Positions 28,660-37,688 of a stretch of 64,000 nt of DNA are shown here, one piece after another. The position numbers were made by a program, and so were the translations under genes. Positions within the stretch are counted from its first letter, which is position 1; the number at the start of each line of letters is the position of its first letter. Below the pieces are notes generated by a model. That model had not been told where the DNA came from. It made no database searches and was given only the letters and a program-made list of their open reading frames with translations. Source of the DNA: Maribacter sp. BPC-D8 (GTDB lineage: Bacteria; Bacteroidota; Bacteroidia; Flavobacteriales; Flavobacteriaceae); NCBI RefSeq assembly GCF_035207705.1, contig NZ_CP128187.1, positions 4,278,001 through 4,342,000 of the forward strand. Reading direction: 5' to 3'.

Positions 28660-29946
28660 TTAAAGATCGTACTGTTTTATTTTACGGTAAAGCGTTCGTT
28701 CAGAAATACCTAATTCTGTTGCTGCAGCCTTTCTTTTTCCGCGGTTACGTTCTAAAGATTTTTTAATCAATTCTACTTCCTTCTCTTGTAAAGATAGGGT
28801 TTCTTCTTCTTGAATTTCTTCGGCAAAATGATATTTGTCTTCGTACGATTCTTGAATTAAAGAAGGTTCTTCTTTTTTAGGTTCAGGTAGGTGCAGAAGA
28901 TTTCTTGATGATTCTTCTTGAGTATCATGATCGATATCTGCATCATCTTCATCGTCGTTACCGTAGATTTTACGTATCAAGTTTTCGTTATCTTTTTGAA
29001 CCTTTTCCGAGTCGTTGTTTTTTAACAACTCCATCGTTAACTTTTTAAGGTCGTTAAGGTCACCTTTCATGTCGAACAATACCTTGTATAGAATCTCTCT
29101 TTCGTTGCTGAAATCGCTTTCAGATTTAGTGCTGGAGACTACTGCAGGTAGATTGCTTGTAGTGTTATGAGGTAAATATCCATTTAACGTTGCGGCGGTA
29201 ATGGCTCTATTTTCCTCTAAAACCGAAACTTGTTCAGCAATATTTCTCAACTGACGTATGTTACCAGGCCATCTATATTTTATTAATAATGATACCGCAT
29301 GGTCGTCTAGTCGAATGGTTGGCATTTTGTATTTCTGACTGAAATCAGACGCAAATTTTCTGAATAATAAGTGAATATCATCTTGACGTTCGCGCAATGG
29401 TGGTATGTTGATTTCTACGGTACTTAAACGATAGTAAAGATCTTCTCGAAAACGCTCTTTTTTGATTGCTTCGAACATATTTACATTCGTAGCTGCTACA
29501 ATACGTACATCTGTTTTTTGAACTTGAGATGATCCCACTTTAAGAAATTCACCATTTTCTAGTACACGTAAAAGTCGTACTTGGGTAGTTAACGGTAATT
29601 CGCCAACTTCATCTAAAAATATGGTGCCACCATCGGCGACTTCGAAATAACCGTTTCTAGTTTGTGTGGCGCCTGTAAAAGCGCCTTTTTCGTGTCCGAA
29701 AAGTTCACTATCAATAGTGCCTTCGGGTATTGCACCACAGTTTACGGCGATGTATTTTGCATGTTTTCTATGGGAAAGCGAATGAATAATTTTCGGAATA
29801 GATTCTTTACCAACCCCACTTTCACCAGTAACCAAAACTGAAATATCAGTAGCCGCTACTTGCATTGCTTTTTGAATGGCACGGTTCAGTTTTGGGTCTT
29901 GCCCAATAATTTCAAAACGTTGTTTTATACTTTGTATGCTTTCCAT
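28660..29946 (-). CDS. Sigma-54-interacting AAA+ transcriptional activator without receiver domain
   Basis: This 428-residue protein has an AAA+ domain at residues 15-250 with Walker A (GESGVGKES), the sigma-54 contact loop GAFTGA, Walker B (GGTIFLDEVGEL) and the arginine-finger region (RFREDLYYRL). After a long acidic linker (about 320-390) comes a Fis-type helix-turn-helix (RKAAATELGISERTLYRKIKQY). There is no N-terminal receiver or sensor domain, so activity may be set by protein level or a partner. It sits between miaB and lptE on the minus strand; this association recurs in flavobacteria. Target genes are unknown. Confidence 0.9.
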   Translation of the reverse strand: MESIQSIKQRFEIIGQDPKLNRAIQKAMQVAATDISVLVTGESGVGKESIPKIIHSLSHRKHAKYIAVNCGAIPEGTIDSELFGHEKGAFTGATQTRNGYFEVADGGTIFLDEVGELPLTTQVRLLRVLENGEFLKVGSSQVQKTDVRIVAATNVNMFEAIKKERFREDLYYRLSTVEINIPPLRERQDDIHLLFRKFASDFSQKYKMPTIRLDDHAVSLLIKYRWPGNIRQLRNIAEQVSVLEENRAITAATLNGYLPHNTTSNLPAVVSSTKSESDFSNEREILYKVLFDMKGDLNDLKKLTMELLKNNDSEKVQKDNENLIRKIYGNDDEDDADIDHDTQEESSRNLLHLPEPKKEEPSLIQESYEDKYHFAEEIQEEETLSLQEKEVELIKKSLERNRGKRKAAATELGISERTLYRKIKQYDL

Positions 29947-29966
29947 ATAAAATGGGTACTATAAAG

Positions 29967-31412
29967 TTAGTTATTGTCAGAATACCCAACAGCAACACCT
30001 TTTAAGGTTGCAGAAGTGCAGTCGTTAATTTGTACGTTTACAAAGTCGCCTACTTTGTAATTCTCTTTCGGAAAAACCACTACAGTACTTTGGGTGTTTC
30101 TTCCTTTCCATTCGTGTTCCGATTTTTTTGAAGTTCCTTCTATTAAAACCTCTTGAATCTGACCCACATGTTTTTCTGTTCTAAACTGACAGTGACTTCT
30201 CTGTAAGGTTATAATTTCAGAAAGGCGTCTCTTCTTTGTAGCCTCGGGCACATCATCTTCCATTTTTCTGCCGGCCATGGTGCCAGGTCTTTCAGAATAT
30301 GAATACATAAATCCGAAATCATACTTTACATGCTCTAGGGCTTTTAAAGTAGCGGCATGATCCTCTTCCGTTTCTGTAGGGAAACCAGTAATGATATCTT
30401 GAGAAATAGAGCAGCCAGGTAGAATTTTTCTAATTTCATCTGTTAGTTCAAAATACTCTTCGATAGTGTGTAAGCGATTCATTTCCTTTAAAATACGATT
30501 ACTACCGCTTTGTACAGGTAAGTGAACATGGTTACAAATATTTCTATGCTTGGCCATGGTTCTAATCACATCCAAAGTCATGTCTTGCGGGTTCGACGTA
30601 GAAAAACGAATACGCATTTTAGGATTTGCCAAGGCAACCATTTCTAACAGTTTAGAAAAGTTAGTAGCTGTCGCTTTTTGCATATCAGAAGCATTCACAA
30701 AATTCTTCTTGAGTCCGCCGCCATACCATAAATAGCTATCTACATTCTGTCCGAGAAGTGTAATTTCTTTGAATCCGTTTTCAGAAAGCTCTTTTACTTC
30801 AGTTAAAATAGATTGTGGATCTCTGCTACGTTCACGACCTCTTGTAAATGGTACAACACAAAATGTACACATATTATCACAACCTCTGGTGATAGAAACA
30901 AAAGCAGTAACTCCGTTTGTGTTTAATCTTACAGGTGCAATATCGCCGTAAGTTTCATCCTTAGAGAGAATAACATTAACAGCATCTCTACCAGAATCTA
31001 CTTCTTTTATTAAGTTGGGTAAATCTTTATAGGCGTCTGGTCCAACGACCATATCAACTATTTTTTCCTCATCTAAAAGCTTGTCTTTTAGACGTTCGGC
31101 CATACAGCCAAGAACACCGACTTTTAAATGTGGACGAGTTTTTTTTACCTTATTATATTCGGTTAATCTTTTGCGTATGGTCTGTTCAGCTTTATCTCGA
31201 ATAGAACACGTGTTTACAAGTACTAAATCGGCATCTTCTAACGTTTGGGTGGTGTTGAAACCTTCGGTCGCAAGTATAGATGCTACAATTTCACTGTCTG
31301 CAAAGTTCATGGCGCAACCGTAACTCTCAATGTAGAGATTTCGTTTGTTAGCCTCTTTTCCGTCAACTACCAAAGTTGTGCCCTGCACATTTTCGTCTAT
31401 GGTTTTCTCCAT
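29967..31412 (-). CDS. miaB: tRNA-2-methylthio-N6-dimethylallyladenosine synthase
   Basis: This 481-residue radical-SAM methylthiotransferase modifies A37 of tRNAs reading UNN codons. The N-terminal UPF0004 domain carries three cluster cysteines ([27 protein letters not shown]). The radical-SAM domain has [15 protein letters not shown], and a TRAM domain ends the protein. The first in-frame ATG (31487) would lie upstream of a good promoter (31448-31479), so the start at 31412 (MEKTIDENV) is preferred. Next downstream is the sigma-54-type regulator. Confidence 0.96.
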   Translation of the reverse strand: MEKTIDENVQGTTLVVDGKEANKRNLYIESYGCAMNFADSEIVASILATEGFNTTQTLEDADLVLVNTCSIRDKAEQTIRKRLTEYNKVKKTRPHLKVGVLGCMAERLKDKLLDEEKIVDMVVGPDAYKDLPNLIKEVDSGRDAVNVILSKDETYGDIAPVRLNTNGVTAFVSITRGCDNMCTFCVVPFTRGRERSRDPQSILTEVKELSENGFKEITLLGQNVDSYLWYGGGLKKNFVNASDMQKATATNFSKLLEMVALANPKMRIRFSTSNPQDMTLDVIRTMAKHRNICNHVHLPVQSGSNRILKEMNRLHTIEEYFELTDEIRKILPGCSISQDIITGFPTETEEDHAATLKALEHVKYDFGFMYSYSERPGTMAGRKMEDDVPEATKKRRLSEIITLQRSHCQFRTEKHVGQIQEVLIEGTSKKSEHEWKGRNTQSTVVVFPKENYKVGDFVNVQINDCTSATLKGVAVGYSDNN

Positions 31413-31447
31413 TTTTGTAATACGTTGCAATAAAATATTTTGGATGG

Positions 31448-31479
31448 CAAAGATACTATTATAATCAAAAATATGACAA
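31448..31479 (-). promoter_or_regulatory. Well-formed miaB promoter (-33 TTG, -7 TATCTTTG)
   Basis: On the minus strand TTG (plus-strand CAA, 31477-31479) is followed after 21 bases by TATCTTTG (plus-strand CAAAGATA, 31448-31455), an exact match to the flavobacterial pattern. Transcription would begin near 31444, about 32 bases before the ATG at 31412. Confidence 0.65.
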
Positions 31480-31562
31480 GATGACATGATTATTTAGGGT
31501 TTGTTTATGCTTTCTACACTAAAATTATTTAGTTTTATCACCAATTATAACCACCAATACTT

Positions 31563-32306
31563 ATGAATTTAGAAAACTTGACGCAACACATTAAATCGAA
31601 ACCAGATTTAGAATTTGGCACCATATTCAGTAGGTCAATAGACCTTTTTAAGAAGGTATGGTTGCAGGGCTTTATTGTTTTGCTCTTAACAATTGTTGTA
31701 ATACTCCCATTTTATATTGTTTTATATATACCCATGATTGCTTTGGGTATAACTGATCCAGAGGCACTTCAGCAGAATGAATTGCCACCAATGGCCGCTA
31801 TTGCAATGGCTATTCTTTTTCCAGTTTTTGCGATAGGGGTAACCACATTCGCTTTGGCATTAAATGCAGCATTTTTAAAAATGTGTAGAGAAAAAGACTT
31901 AGGAAAAGAATCTAGCGATGACTACTTCTATTTCTTTAAAGAAGGGCGTTTAGGCAAGGTTTTTATTCTTGCTTTGTACACATTCGGACTCTCAATTCTA
32001 GGGGCAATGGCCTGTGGTGTTGGTATGTTCTATGTTATGGTTCCAGTTTCATTGATTCCAGCTTTTTTGGCGTTTTCGAATGACCTTTCTCCTTTAGAAA
32101 TGGTAAAGGCTAGCTTTACCTTGGGTAACAAAAACTGGTTGGTCATATTTGGTCTGGTTTTCGTTTCGGCATTTGTAGCGCAACTAGGGTTAGTTTTATG
32201 TTGTGTAGGGGTACTATTTACGGCAATGCTTGCTAAAGTACCTACCTATTATATGTATAAAGACGGAGTTGGTTTTAACGAGGTAGAAGAAATTTCAAAC
32301 CATTGA
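31563..32306 (+). CDS. Polytopic membrane protein of unknown function
   Basis: This 247-residue protein has a short soluble N-terminus (residues 1-35) and then about six membrane helices: about 36-60, 78-102, 137-160, 165-180, 195-220 and 222-236. A charged cytoplasmic loop (MCREKDLGKESSDDYFYFF) lies near 107-125. It resembles the general architecture of DUF975 or glycerophosphodiester-phosphodiesterase membrane domains but lacks any motif I can name. A lipoprotein with an LVIVD-type propeller follows after 58 bases on the same strand and may be co-transcribed. Confidence 0.8.
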   Translation: MNLENLTQHIKSKPDLEFGTIFSRSIDLFKKVWLQGFIVLLLTIVVILPFYIVLYIPMIALGITDPEALQQNELPPMAAIAMAILFPVFAIGVTTFALALNAAFLKMCREKDLGKESSDDYFYFFKEGRLGKVFILALYTFGLSILGAMACGVGMFYVMVPVSLIPAFLAFSNDLSPLEMVKASFTLGNKNWLVIFGLVFVSAFVAQLGLVLCCVGVLFTAMLAKVPTYYMYKDGVGFNEVEEISNH

Positions 32307-32364
32307 TAACGCAACTATTACGGGTTTCTTCATCTATTAGTTACAATCAGCTAAATTATAGACC

Positions 32365-33630
32365 ATGAAGAATTTTGTTTTTCTTTTTTGTGCCATCGCA
32401 TTATCTGCATTTATTTCTTGTGATGATGATGGACCGTATGAAGATTACCTAGTGGCTAGACCAATTGTACAAGATGCAATTTCATTTAAGGCAGAAGCTG
32501 TTGACGTTACTGGGCCTGTAGCTATTGTATCATCAGGTAAAATATATGCTTACCAAGACTATATTTTTGTAAATGATTTAAACCTGGGTCTTCATGTTTT
32601 GGATAATAAGAATCCGTCAGCACCAGAAAGTATTGCTTTTATAAAGTTAGAAGGCAACTTCGATATTTCTATAAAAGATGATAAGCTGTATGCTGATAGT
32701 TACGGCGATTTAGTAATTTTTGACATATCAGATATCACTAATATTACTATTCAAAGTAGGATCGTAAATGCCATATATAATAATGATGTATGGCTTTCGA
32801 ATATAGAATATCCTCAGGCAGATTTTTATGAGTATGGTGATATCGATTATGGTAAGGATATTGTTGTAGGCTGGGAGGTAAGCACCGAAAGAAGGTCTGT
32901 TGAAGAATATGAAGAGCGATATCGGTATACAGATGATTTAGCGCTTCAAACCGCAGAAAGTAATGATTCTGGTCAGCCTAGTATTGGGCAGGGCGGTTCT
33001 TTGGCGCGTTTTAAAATCATAGACGATTATTTATATGTAGTAGATTATAGTAACATCAATATTTTTAACATTGCCGATGTTGAAAATGTAAAAGTTTTAG
33101 ATGATGTTCAAGTCGCTTGGGATATTGAAACGATATATAGTCAAGGAGATATTTTATTTATTGGCGGTGCCCAGGGTATGTATATTTATGGAATAGAAGA
33201 TCCGAAAAATCCGAAGTTTATTTCAGAGTTTAGGCATGGTACTGCTTGTGATCCTGTTGTTGTCGATGGTGATTACGCATATGTTACTTTAAAAGGAGGA
33301 GGTTTCTGTGGTAATACTGAAAGCGGATTGTATGTGATTGATATTTCTAATCTTGAGAATCCGGAATTAAAAGTGATTTATCCGATGGATGGTCCAAACG
33401 GATTAGGAGTAAAAGGCAATACGCTATTTGTATGCGATGGTGATTCAGGTTTGAAAGTATATGATAAAACAGATGCGCCAAACGTTACTTTAGTCAATAC
33501 ATTCGAAGATATTATTGCTTATGATGTTATACCGTTAGCATCATCATTATTAATGATCGGTGATCGCACCTTGTATCAATATGAATATGTAGATAATGAC
33601 ATTAGGTTGTTAAGTACCTTTCAATTATAA
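32365..33630 (+). CDS. LVIVD-repeat beta-propeller lipoprotein
   Basis: This 421-residue lipoprotein (signal ALSAFISC, Cys19, then acidic DDDGPYED) carries repeated LVIVD-like blades. Examples are YIFVNDLNLGLHVLDNKNPSAPE-type, DLVIFDISDI, YVVDYSNINIFNIADVENV and LYVIDISNLENPEL. Together they probably make a surface beta-propeller. Such proteins are common outer-surface lipoproteins in Bacteroidota with no established reaction. It is followed by a strong terminator and separated from topA by its own promoter region. Confidence 0.82.
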   Translation: MKNFVFLFCAIALSAFISCDDDGPYEDYLVARPIVQDAISFKAEAVDVTGPVAIVSSGKIYAYQDYIFVNDLNLGLHVLDNKNPSAPESIAFIKLEGNFDISIKDDKLYADSYGDLVIFDISDITNITIQSRIVNAIYNNDVWLSNIEYPQADFYEYGDIDYGKDIVVGWEVSTERRSVEEYEERYRYTDDLALQTAESNDSGQPSIGQGGSLARFKIIDDYLYVVDYSNINIFNIADVENVKVLDDVQVAWDIETIYSQGDILFIGGAQGMYIYGIEDPKNPKFISEFRHGTACDPVVVDGDYAYVTLKGGGFCGNTESGLYVIDISNLENPELKVIYPMDGPNGLGVKGNTLFVCDGDSGLKVYDKTDAPNVTLVNTFEDIIAYDVIPLASSLLMIGDRTLYQYEYVDNDIRLLSTFQL

Positions 33631-33647
33631 GAATAATAAAAGGTTAA

Positions 33648-33683
33648 AAAAAAGGGAAGCTAGTTTAGCTTCCCTTTTTTTTT
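33648..33683 (+). terminator. Terminator after the LVIVD lipoprotein gene
   Basis: AAAGGGAAGCT and AGCTTCCCTTT form an 11-bp stem around AGTTT, followed by a long T run (and preceded by an A run, so possibly bidirectional). Confidence 0.88.
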
Positions 33684-33820
33684 ATTTCTATACCCTAATT
33701 GGTTTGTGGCTTGTGATATAGCTTGTGTAATAATCATGAATTATTTGAATTTATTGGCTAAACTCTATTGAAATATGGGAAAAAATAAATTCCTAAAATT
33801 CCAAAGTTTAATTTTTAGTA

Positions 33821-33828
33821 TACATTTG
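33821..33828 (+). promoter_or_regulatory. -7 box of topA
   Basis: TACATTTG is an exact TAnnTTTG match 18 bases before the topA ATG. The upstream -33 region has TTTA rather than TTG at the normal distance. Confidence 0.5.
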
Positions 33829-33846
33829 TAAGTATAAACAAGGTTG

Positions 33847-36351
33847 ATGGCGAAAAATTTAGTAATTGTTGAGTCTCCTGCAAAGGCCAAAACTATAGAG
33901 AAGTTTTTGGGAAAAGATTTTAAGGTTGAATCGAGCTTTGGTCACATTGCCGATTTACCTTCAAAGGAGTTGGGAGTAGATGTTGAAGGCGATTTTACAC
34001 CGAAATATATAGTCGATAAAGACAAGCAAGCTTTAGTGAAAAAGCTTAAGAGTCTTGCCGATAAAGCAGAAACTATATGGCTCGCGAGTGATGAGGATCG
34101 AGAGGGAGAAGCTATTTCTTGGCACTTGGCCGAAGAGCTAGGTTTAGACAAGAAGAAGACAAAACGTATTGTTTTTAACTCGGTTACAAAAGCAGCTATT
34201 CAAAAAGCGATTGAGAATCCAAGGGAAATCAATTACAACCTTGTAAATGCACAACAAGCGAGACGAGTATTAGATCGTTTGGTTGGGTATCAATTATCGC
34301 CAGTACTTTGGAAAAAAATTAAACCGGGTCTTTCTGCCGGTCGTGTTCAATCTGTAGCCGTTAGGTTAATAGTTGAGCGAGAAAGAGATATTGAAGGTTT
34401 TGAGCCACAGGCATCATTTAAGATTGCGGCGGAGTTTCAAACAGAAGCGGGAAGTACTTTTTCAGCTAAGTTGAACAAGACCTTTAAATCAGAAAAAGAA
34501 GCAAAAGCATTTTTAGAGAAAAACAAAGCTGCTAATTTTTCGGTAAATAAATTAGATAAGAAACCGGCTAAGAAGTCGCCATCTGCGCCGTTTACAACCT
34601 CTACATTACAACAAGAGGCATCAAGGAAATTATATTTTTCTGTGGGTAGAACCATGCAAGTAGCCCAACGTTTATATGAAGCGGGTTTAATTACTTACAT
34701 GAGAACAGATAGTGTTAACCTTTCTAACGAAGCGTTGACATCTGCGAAAGAAGCTATTGAAAAGAATTACGGTAAAGAATATAGCGAAACAAGAAATTTT
34801 AAAGGGAAGTCTAAAGGAGCTCAAGAAGCACACGAAGCAATTAGACCGACTGAGATGGATAATCAATCTCCATCATTAGAACGTGATCAATCTAAATTAT
34901 ACGACTTAATATGGAAACGTACAGTTGCATCTCAAATGAGCGATGCACAATTAGAACGTACCAATGTTAAGATTAAAGCAAGCAAGCATTCAGAAGAATT
35001 TACTGCTAATGGTGAGGTTATAAAGTTCGATGGTTTCTTAAAAGTTTACATGGAAGGTGTAGATGATGAAGATGTAGCCGAAGAACAAGAAGGTATGTTG
35101 CCGGCAATGAAAGAAGGCGAGCGTTTGTTGAATAACTTTATTTCAGCAACAGAACGTTTTACAAGAGCGCCATATAGATTTACAGAAGCATCTTTAGTTA
35201 AGAAATTAGAAGAATTGGGTATCGGTAGACCATCTACATATGCACCAACAATATCTACAATTCTTAATAGAGGTTATGTTGAAAAAGGCACAATTGAAGG
35301 TACAGAGCGTAAGTATCAGCAATTGATTTTGGCATCAGATAAAATAGAAGAAAAGAACCTTACTGAAAATGTAGGTTCAGATAAAGGTAAAATGGTACCA
35401 ACAGATATTGGTATGATCGTTACCGATTTCTTGGTGACTAATTTTGCAAATATTTTAGATTACAATTTTACTGCACAAGTAGAGGAAGATTTTGATGAAA
35501 TAGCTTCTGGTGATGAAGACTGGAAGAAGATGATGAAGAACTTCTACAAAGATTTTCATCCTAATGTAGTAGATGTTGAAGAAAATGCAGAACGTGCAAG
35601 CGGAGAAAGAATATTAGGTAAAGATCCTAAAAGCGGAAAACAAGTTTCTGTACGTTTAGGTAGATTCGGACCAATGGTACAAATAGGTACTGTTGATGAT
35701 GAGGAGAAGCCGACATTCGCAAGTTTATTGCCAGAACAATCTTTAAATACCATTTCATACGAAGAGGCAATGGATCTTTTTAAACTTCCTAGAAAATTAG
35801 GAGTTTATGAAGGTGAAGAAGTATTGGCTAACGTAGGTAGATTTGGACCGTATGTAAAGTTCGGAGAAAAGTTTATTTCTATGGATAAAGGCGAAAGTGC
35901 TTTTGAAATAGAGATGGATAGGGCAATAGAACTTATTATTGCCAAGCAGAAAGCTGATGCACCAGTTGCCATGTATGAAGATATGGAGGTTACTAAGGGT
36001 ACCGGTAGATTTGGACCGTTCATTAAGTGGAACGGTATGTTTATCAATGTGAATAAAAAATACGATTTTGATAATTTATCAAATGACGATATTATAGAGC
36101 TTATCGAAGTCAAGAAGCAAAAAGAGATAGATAAGGTTATTCATAACTGGGAAGAAGAAGGTATCCGTATAGAAAAAGCTAGATGGGGCCGTCATAATGT
36201 CTTAAAAGGTAAAATCAAGGTAGAATTGGCAAAAACTGTCGATGTTGTCAAAATGACTTTAGAAGAAGCTCAGAAGTTGATAGAGGCAAAGACTCCGAAG
36301 AAAAAAACTCCAAAGAAAAAGGCAAAAGCTAAACCTAAGTCAAAAAAGTAA
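33847..36351 (+). CDS. topA: DNA topoisomerase I
   Basis: This 834-residue type IA topoisomerase relaxes negative supercoils. The N-terminal TOPRIM domain has LVIVESPAKAKTIEKFLG and the acidic triad region ASDEDREGEAISWHL. The active tyrosine is in GLITYMRTDS. The C-terminus has no zinc-finger cysteines; instead it has three GRFGPxVxxG repeats (about residues 600-730) and a Lys/Pro-rich tail of about 20 residues. This is the usual plan in Bacteroidota. The ATG at 33847 is chosen over the adjacent upstream codon. The arginase-fold gene follows 58 bases downstream. Confidence 0.96.
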   Translation: MAKNLVIVESPAKAKTIEKFLGKDFKVESSFGHIADLPSKELGVDVEGDFTPKYIVDKDKQALVKKLKSLADKAETIWLASDEDREGEAISWHLAEELGLDKKKTKRIVFNSVTKAAIQKAIENPREINYNLVNAQQARRVLDRLVGYQLSPVLWKKIKPGLSAGRVQSVAVRLIVERERDIEGFEPQASFKIAAEFQTEAGSTFSAKLNKTFKSEKEAKAFLEKNKAANFSVNKLDKKPAKKSPSAPFTTSTLQQEASRKLYFSVGRTMQVAQRLYEAGLITYMRTDSVNLSNEALTSAKEAIEKNYGKEYSETRNFKGKSKGAQEAHEAIRPTEMDNQSPSLERDQSKLYDLIWKRTVASQMSDAQLERTNVKIKASKHSEEFTANGEVIKFDGFLKVYMEGVDDEDVAEEQEGMLPAMKEGERLLNNFISATERFTRAPYRFTEASLVKKLEELGIGRPSTYAPTISTILNRGYVEKGTIEGTERKYQQLILASDKIEEKNLTENVGSDKGKMVPTDIGMIVTDFLVTNFANILDYNFTAQVEEDFDEIASGDEDWKKMMKNFYKDFHPNVVDVEENAERASGERILGKDPKSGKQVSVRLGRFGPMVQIGTVDDEEKPTFASLLPEQSLNTISYEEAMDLFKLPRKLGVYEGEEVLANVGRFGPYVKFGEKFISMDKGESAFEIEMDRAIELIIAKQKADAPVAMYEDMEVTKGTGRFGPFIKWNGMFINVNKKYDFDNLSNDDIIELIEVKKQKEIDKVIHNWEEEGIRIEKARWGRHNVLKGKIKVELAKTVDVVKMTLEEAQKLIEAKTPKKKTPKKKAKAKPKSKK

Positions 36352-36409
36352 TTTAATTTTAGGTCGAAGATTAGTATAGTATTTTATGATTTCTAAAAAC
36401 CTTTAATAA

Positions 36410-37567
36410 ATGGCCTTTGATTTTCTAGTTCCGGTATCGGATAAAGTTTTAGCCCATAATGAGTTATTACCTAGTCAGTCCATTGGTAAAAACACCCATA
36501 TTCATACCGAAAAGGATGGTTTGCCTGTATTGGCAAATGCCACGGTAGCAATAATTGGGGTTAGAGAATCTAGAAACGCTTACGAAAAGAAGCATGAGAA
36601 GTTAGATGTTTCTGCTATACGATTACAATTCTACAAACTTCTAATAGGAAACTGGAATGCAACCATTGTAGATCTAGGTGATATTGAAGAGGGTGCTACT
36701 GTAAATGACACTTATTTTGTTGTAAAAGAAGTAGTAGCCGAGTTATTAGAAGAACATGTTATACCTATTATTTTAGGTGCAACACAAGATATAACTTACC
36801 CAGCTTACAGAGCTTTTGATGGTATCAGAGATATGATTAATCTGGTAGCGATAGATAGTAGGTTCGATTTTGGAATAGAAGATGAGCTTATTTCATCGCA
36901 TTCCTATATGAGTAAAATCATAACCGATAAGCCAAATAATCTATTTAATTTCTCAAATATTGGATATCAAAGTTATTTTAATGCTCAAGAAGAAATAGAT
37001 TTAATGGAGCGTTTATTTTTTGACGCCTATAGACTTGGAGAAGTTGCAAACGATATTTCTTTAGCAGAACCTGTGCTTAGAAATGCGCATATGGTAAGTT
37101 TAGACTTACGATCTGTTAAAGCAAGTGAAATTTCTTCATCAGCAAATTTTTCGCCGAACGGATTTAATGGTAGAGAGATCTGTGCTATTTCTAGATATGC
37201 CGGTATTAGCGATAAGGTTTCTGTATTCGGGTTGTACGAAATGGAGAACACCATACAGTCGCAACAGCTGATAGCGCAGATAATATGGTACTTTATAGAA
37301 GGTATCAATTTTAGAATTAAAGAATCTCCATATACCAAAACTGATGACTTTGTTAAGTATAATGTACCTAGCGAAGACGAAGAATTGGTATTCTACAAAA
37401 GTTTATTAACAGAAAGATGGTGGACAGAAGTTCCATCTATTTTTACTTCACATACTAAAGGCCATACACCAGCGTTATTACCTTGCACCGAGAAGGATTA
37501 TTTAGATGCATGTAATCAACAAATTCCCGAAAGGTGGTTTAAGGCCTACAAGAAAGGCTTTAATTAA
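36410..37567 (+). CDS. Arginase/formimidoylglutamase-fold protein with degenerate metal site
   Basis: This 385-residue protein has the ureohydrolase alpha/beta fold and is the type annotated as formimidoylglutamase in flavobacteria. The family's metal motifs are altered. GGGHD-like is GATQD (123-127, Gln for His), DAHxD is DSRFD (149-153, Arg151 for His) and SxDxDxxDP is SLDLRSVKASE (230-240, Arg234 for Asp). Four or more Mn ligands of active arginases are thus missing or changed, which argues against ordinary hydrolase activity. It sits between topA and gldK. A role tied to gliding or secretion is only an inference from position. Confidence 0.8.
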   Translation: MAFDFLVPVSDKVLAHNELLPSQSIGKNTHIHTEKDGLPVLANATVAIIGVRESRNAYEKKHEKLDVSAIRLQFYKLLIGNWNATIVDLGDIEEGATVNDTYFVVKEVVAELLEEHVIPIILGATQDITYPAYRAFDGIRDMINLVAIDSRFDFGIEDELISSHSYMSKIITDKPNNLFNFSNIGYQSYFNAQEEIDLMERLFFDAYRLGEVANDISLAEPVLRNAHMVSLDLRSVKASEISSSANFSPNGFNGREICAISRYAGISDKVSVFGLYEMENTIQSQQLIAQIIWYFIEGINFRIKESPYTKTDDFVKYNVPSEDEELVFYKSLLTERWWTEVPSIFTSHTKGHTPALLPCTEKDYLDACNQQIPERWFKAYKKGFN

Positions 37568-37688
37568 CATTATTTTTTTTAAAGCATAAAAAGACTTTAA
37601 TACAATATTTTATATAAAACCTAGTTTTAGTTGATAGAATAATTTATTGTATTCTGAGTTTAACCATAATCGAAATTTAACCTAAAGT

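Noticed and set aside
36290..36350. Short Lys/Pro-coding repeats at the end of topA as a possible tandem DNA repeat locus
   Set aside because: They are in frame and encode the basic tail usual for Bacteroidota topoisomerase I, so they need no separate explanation.
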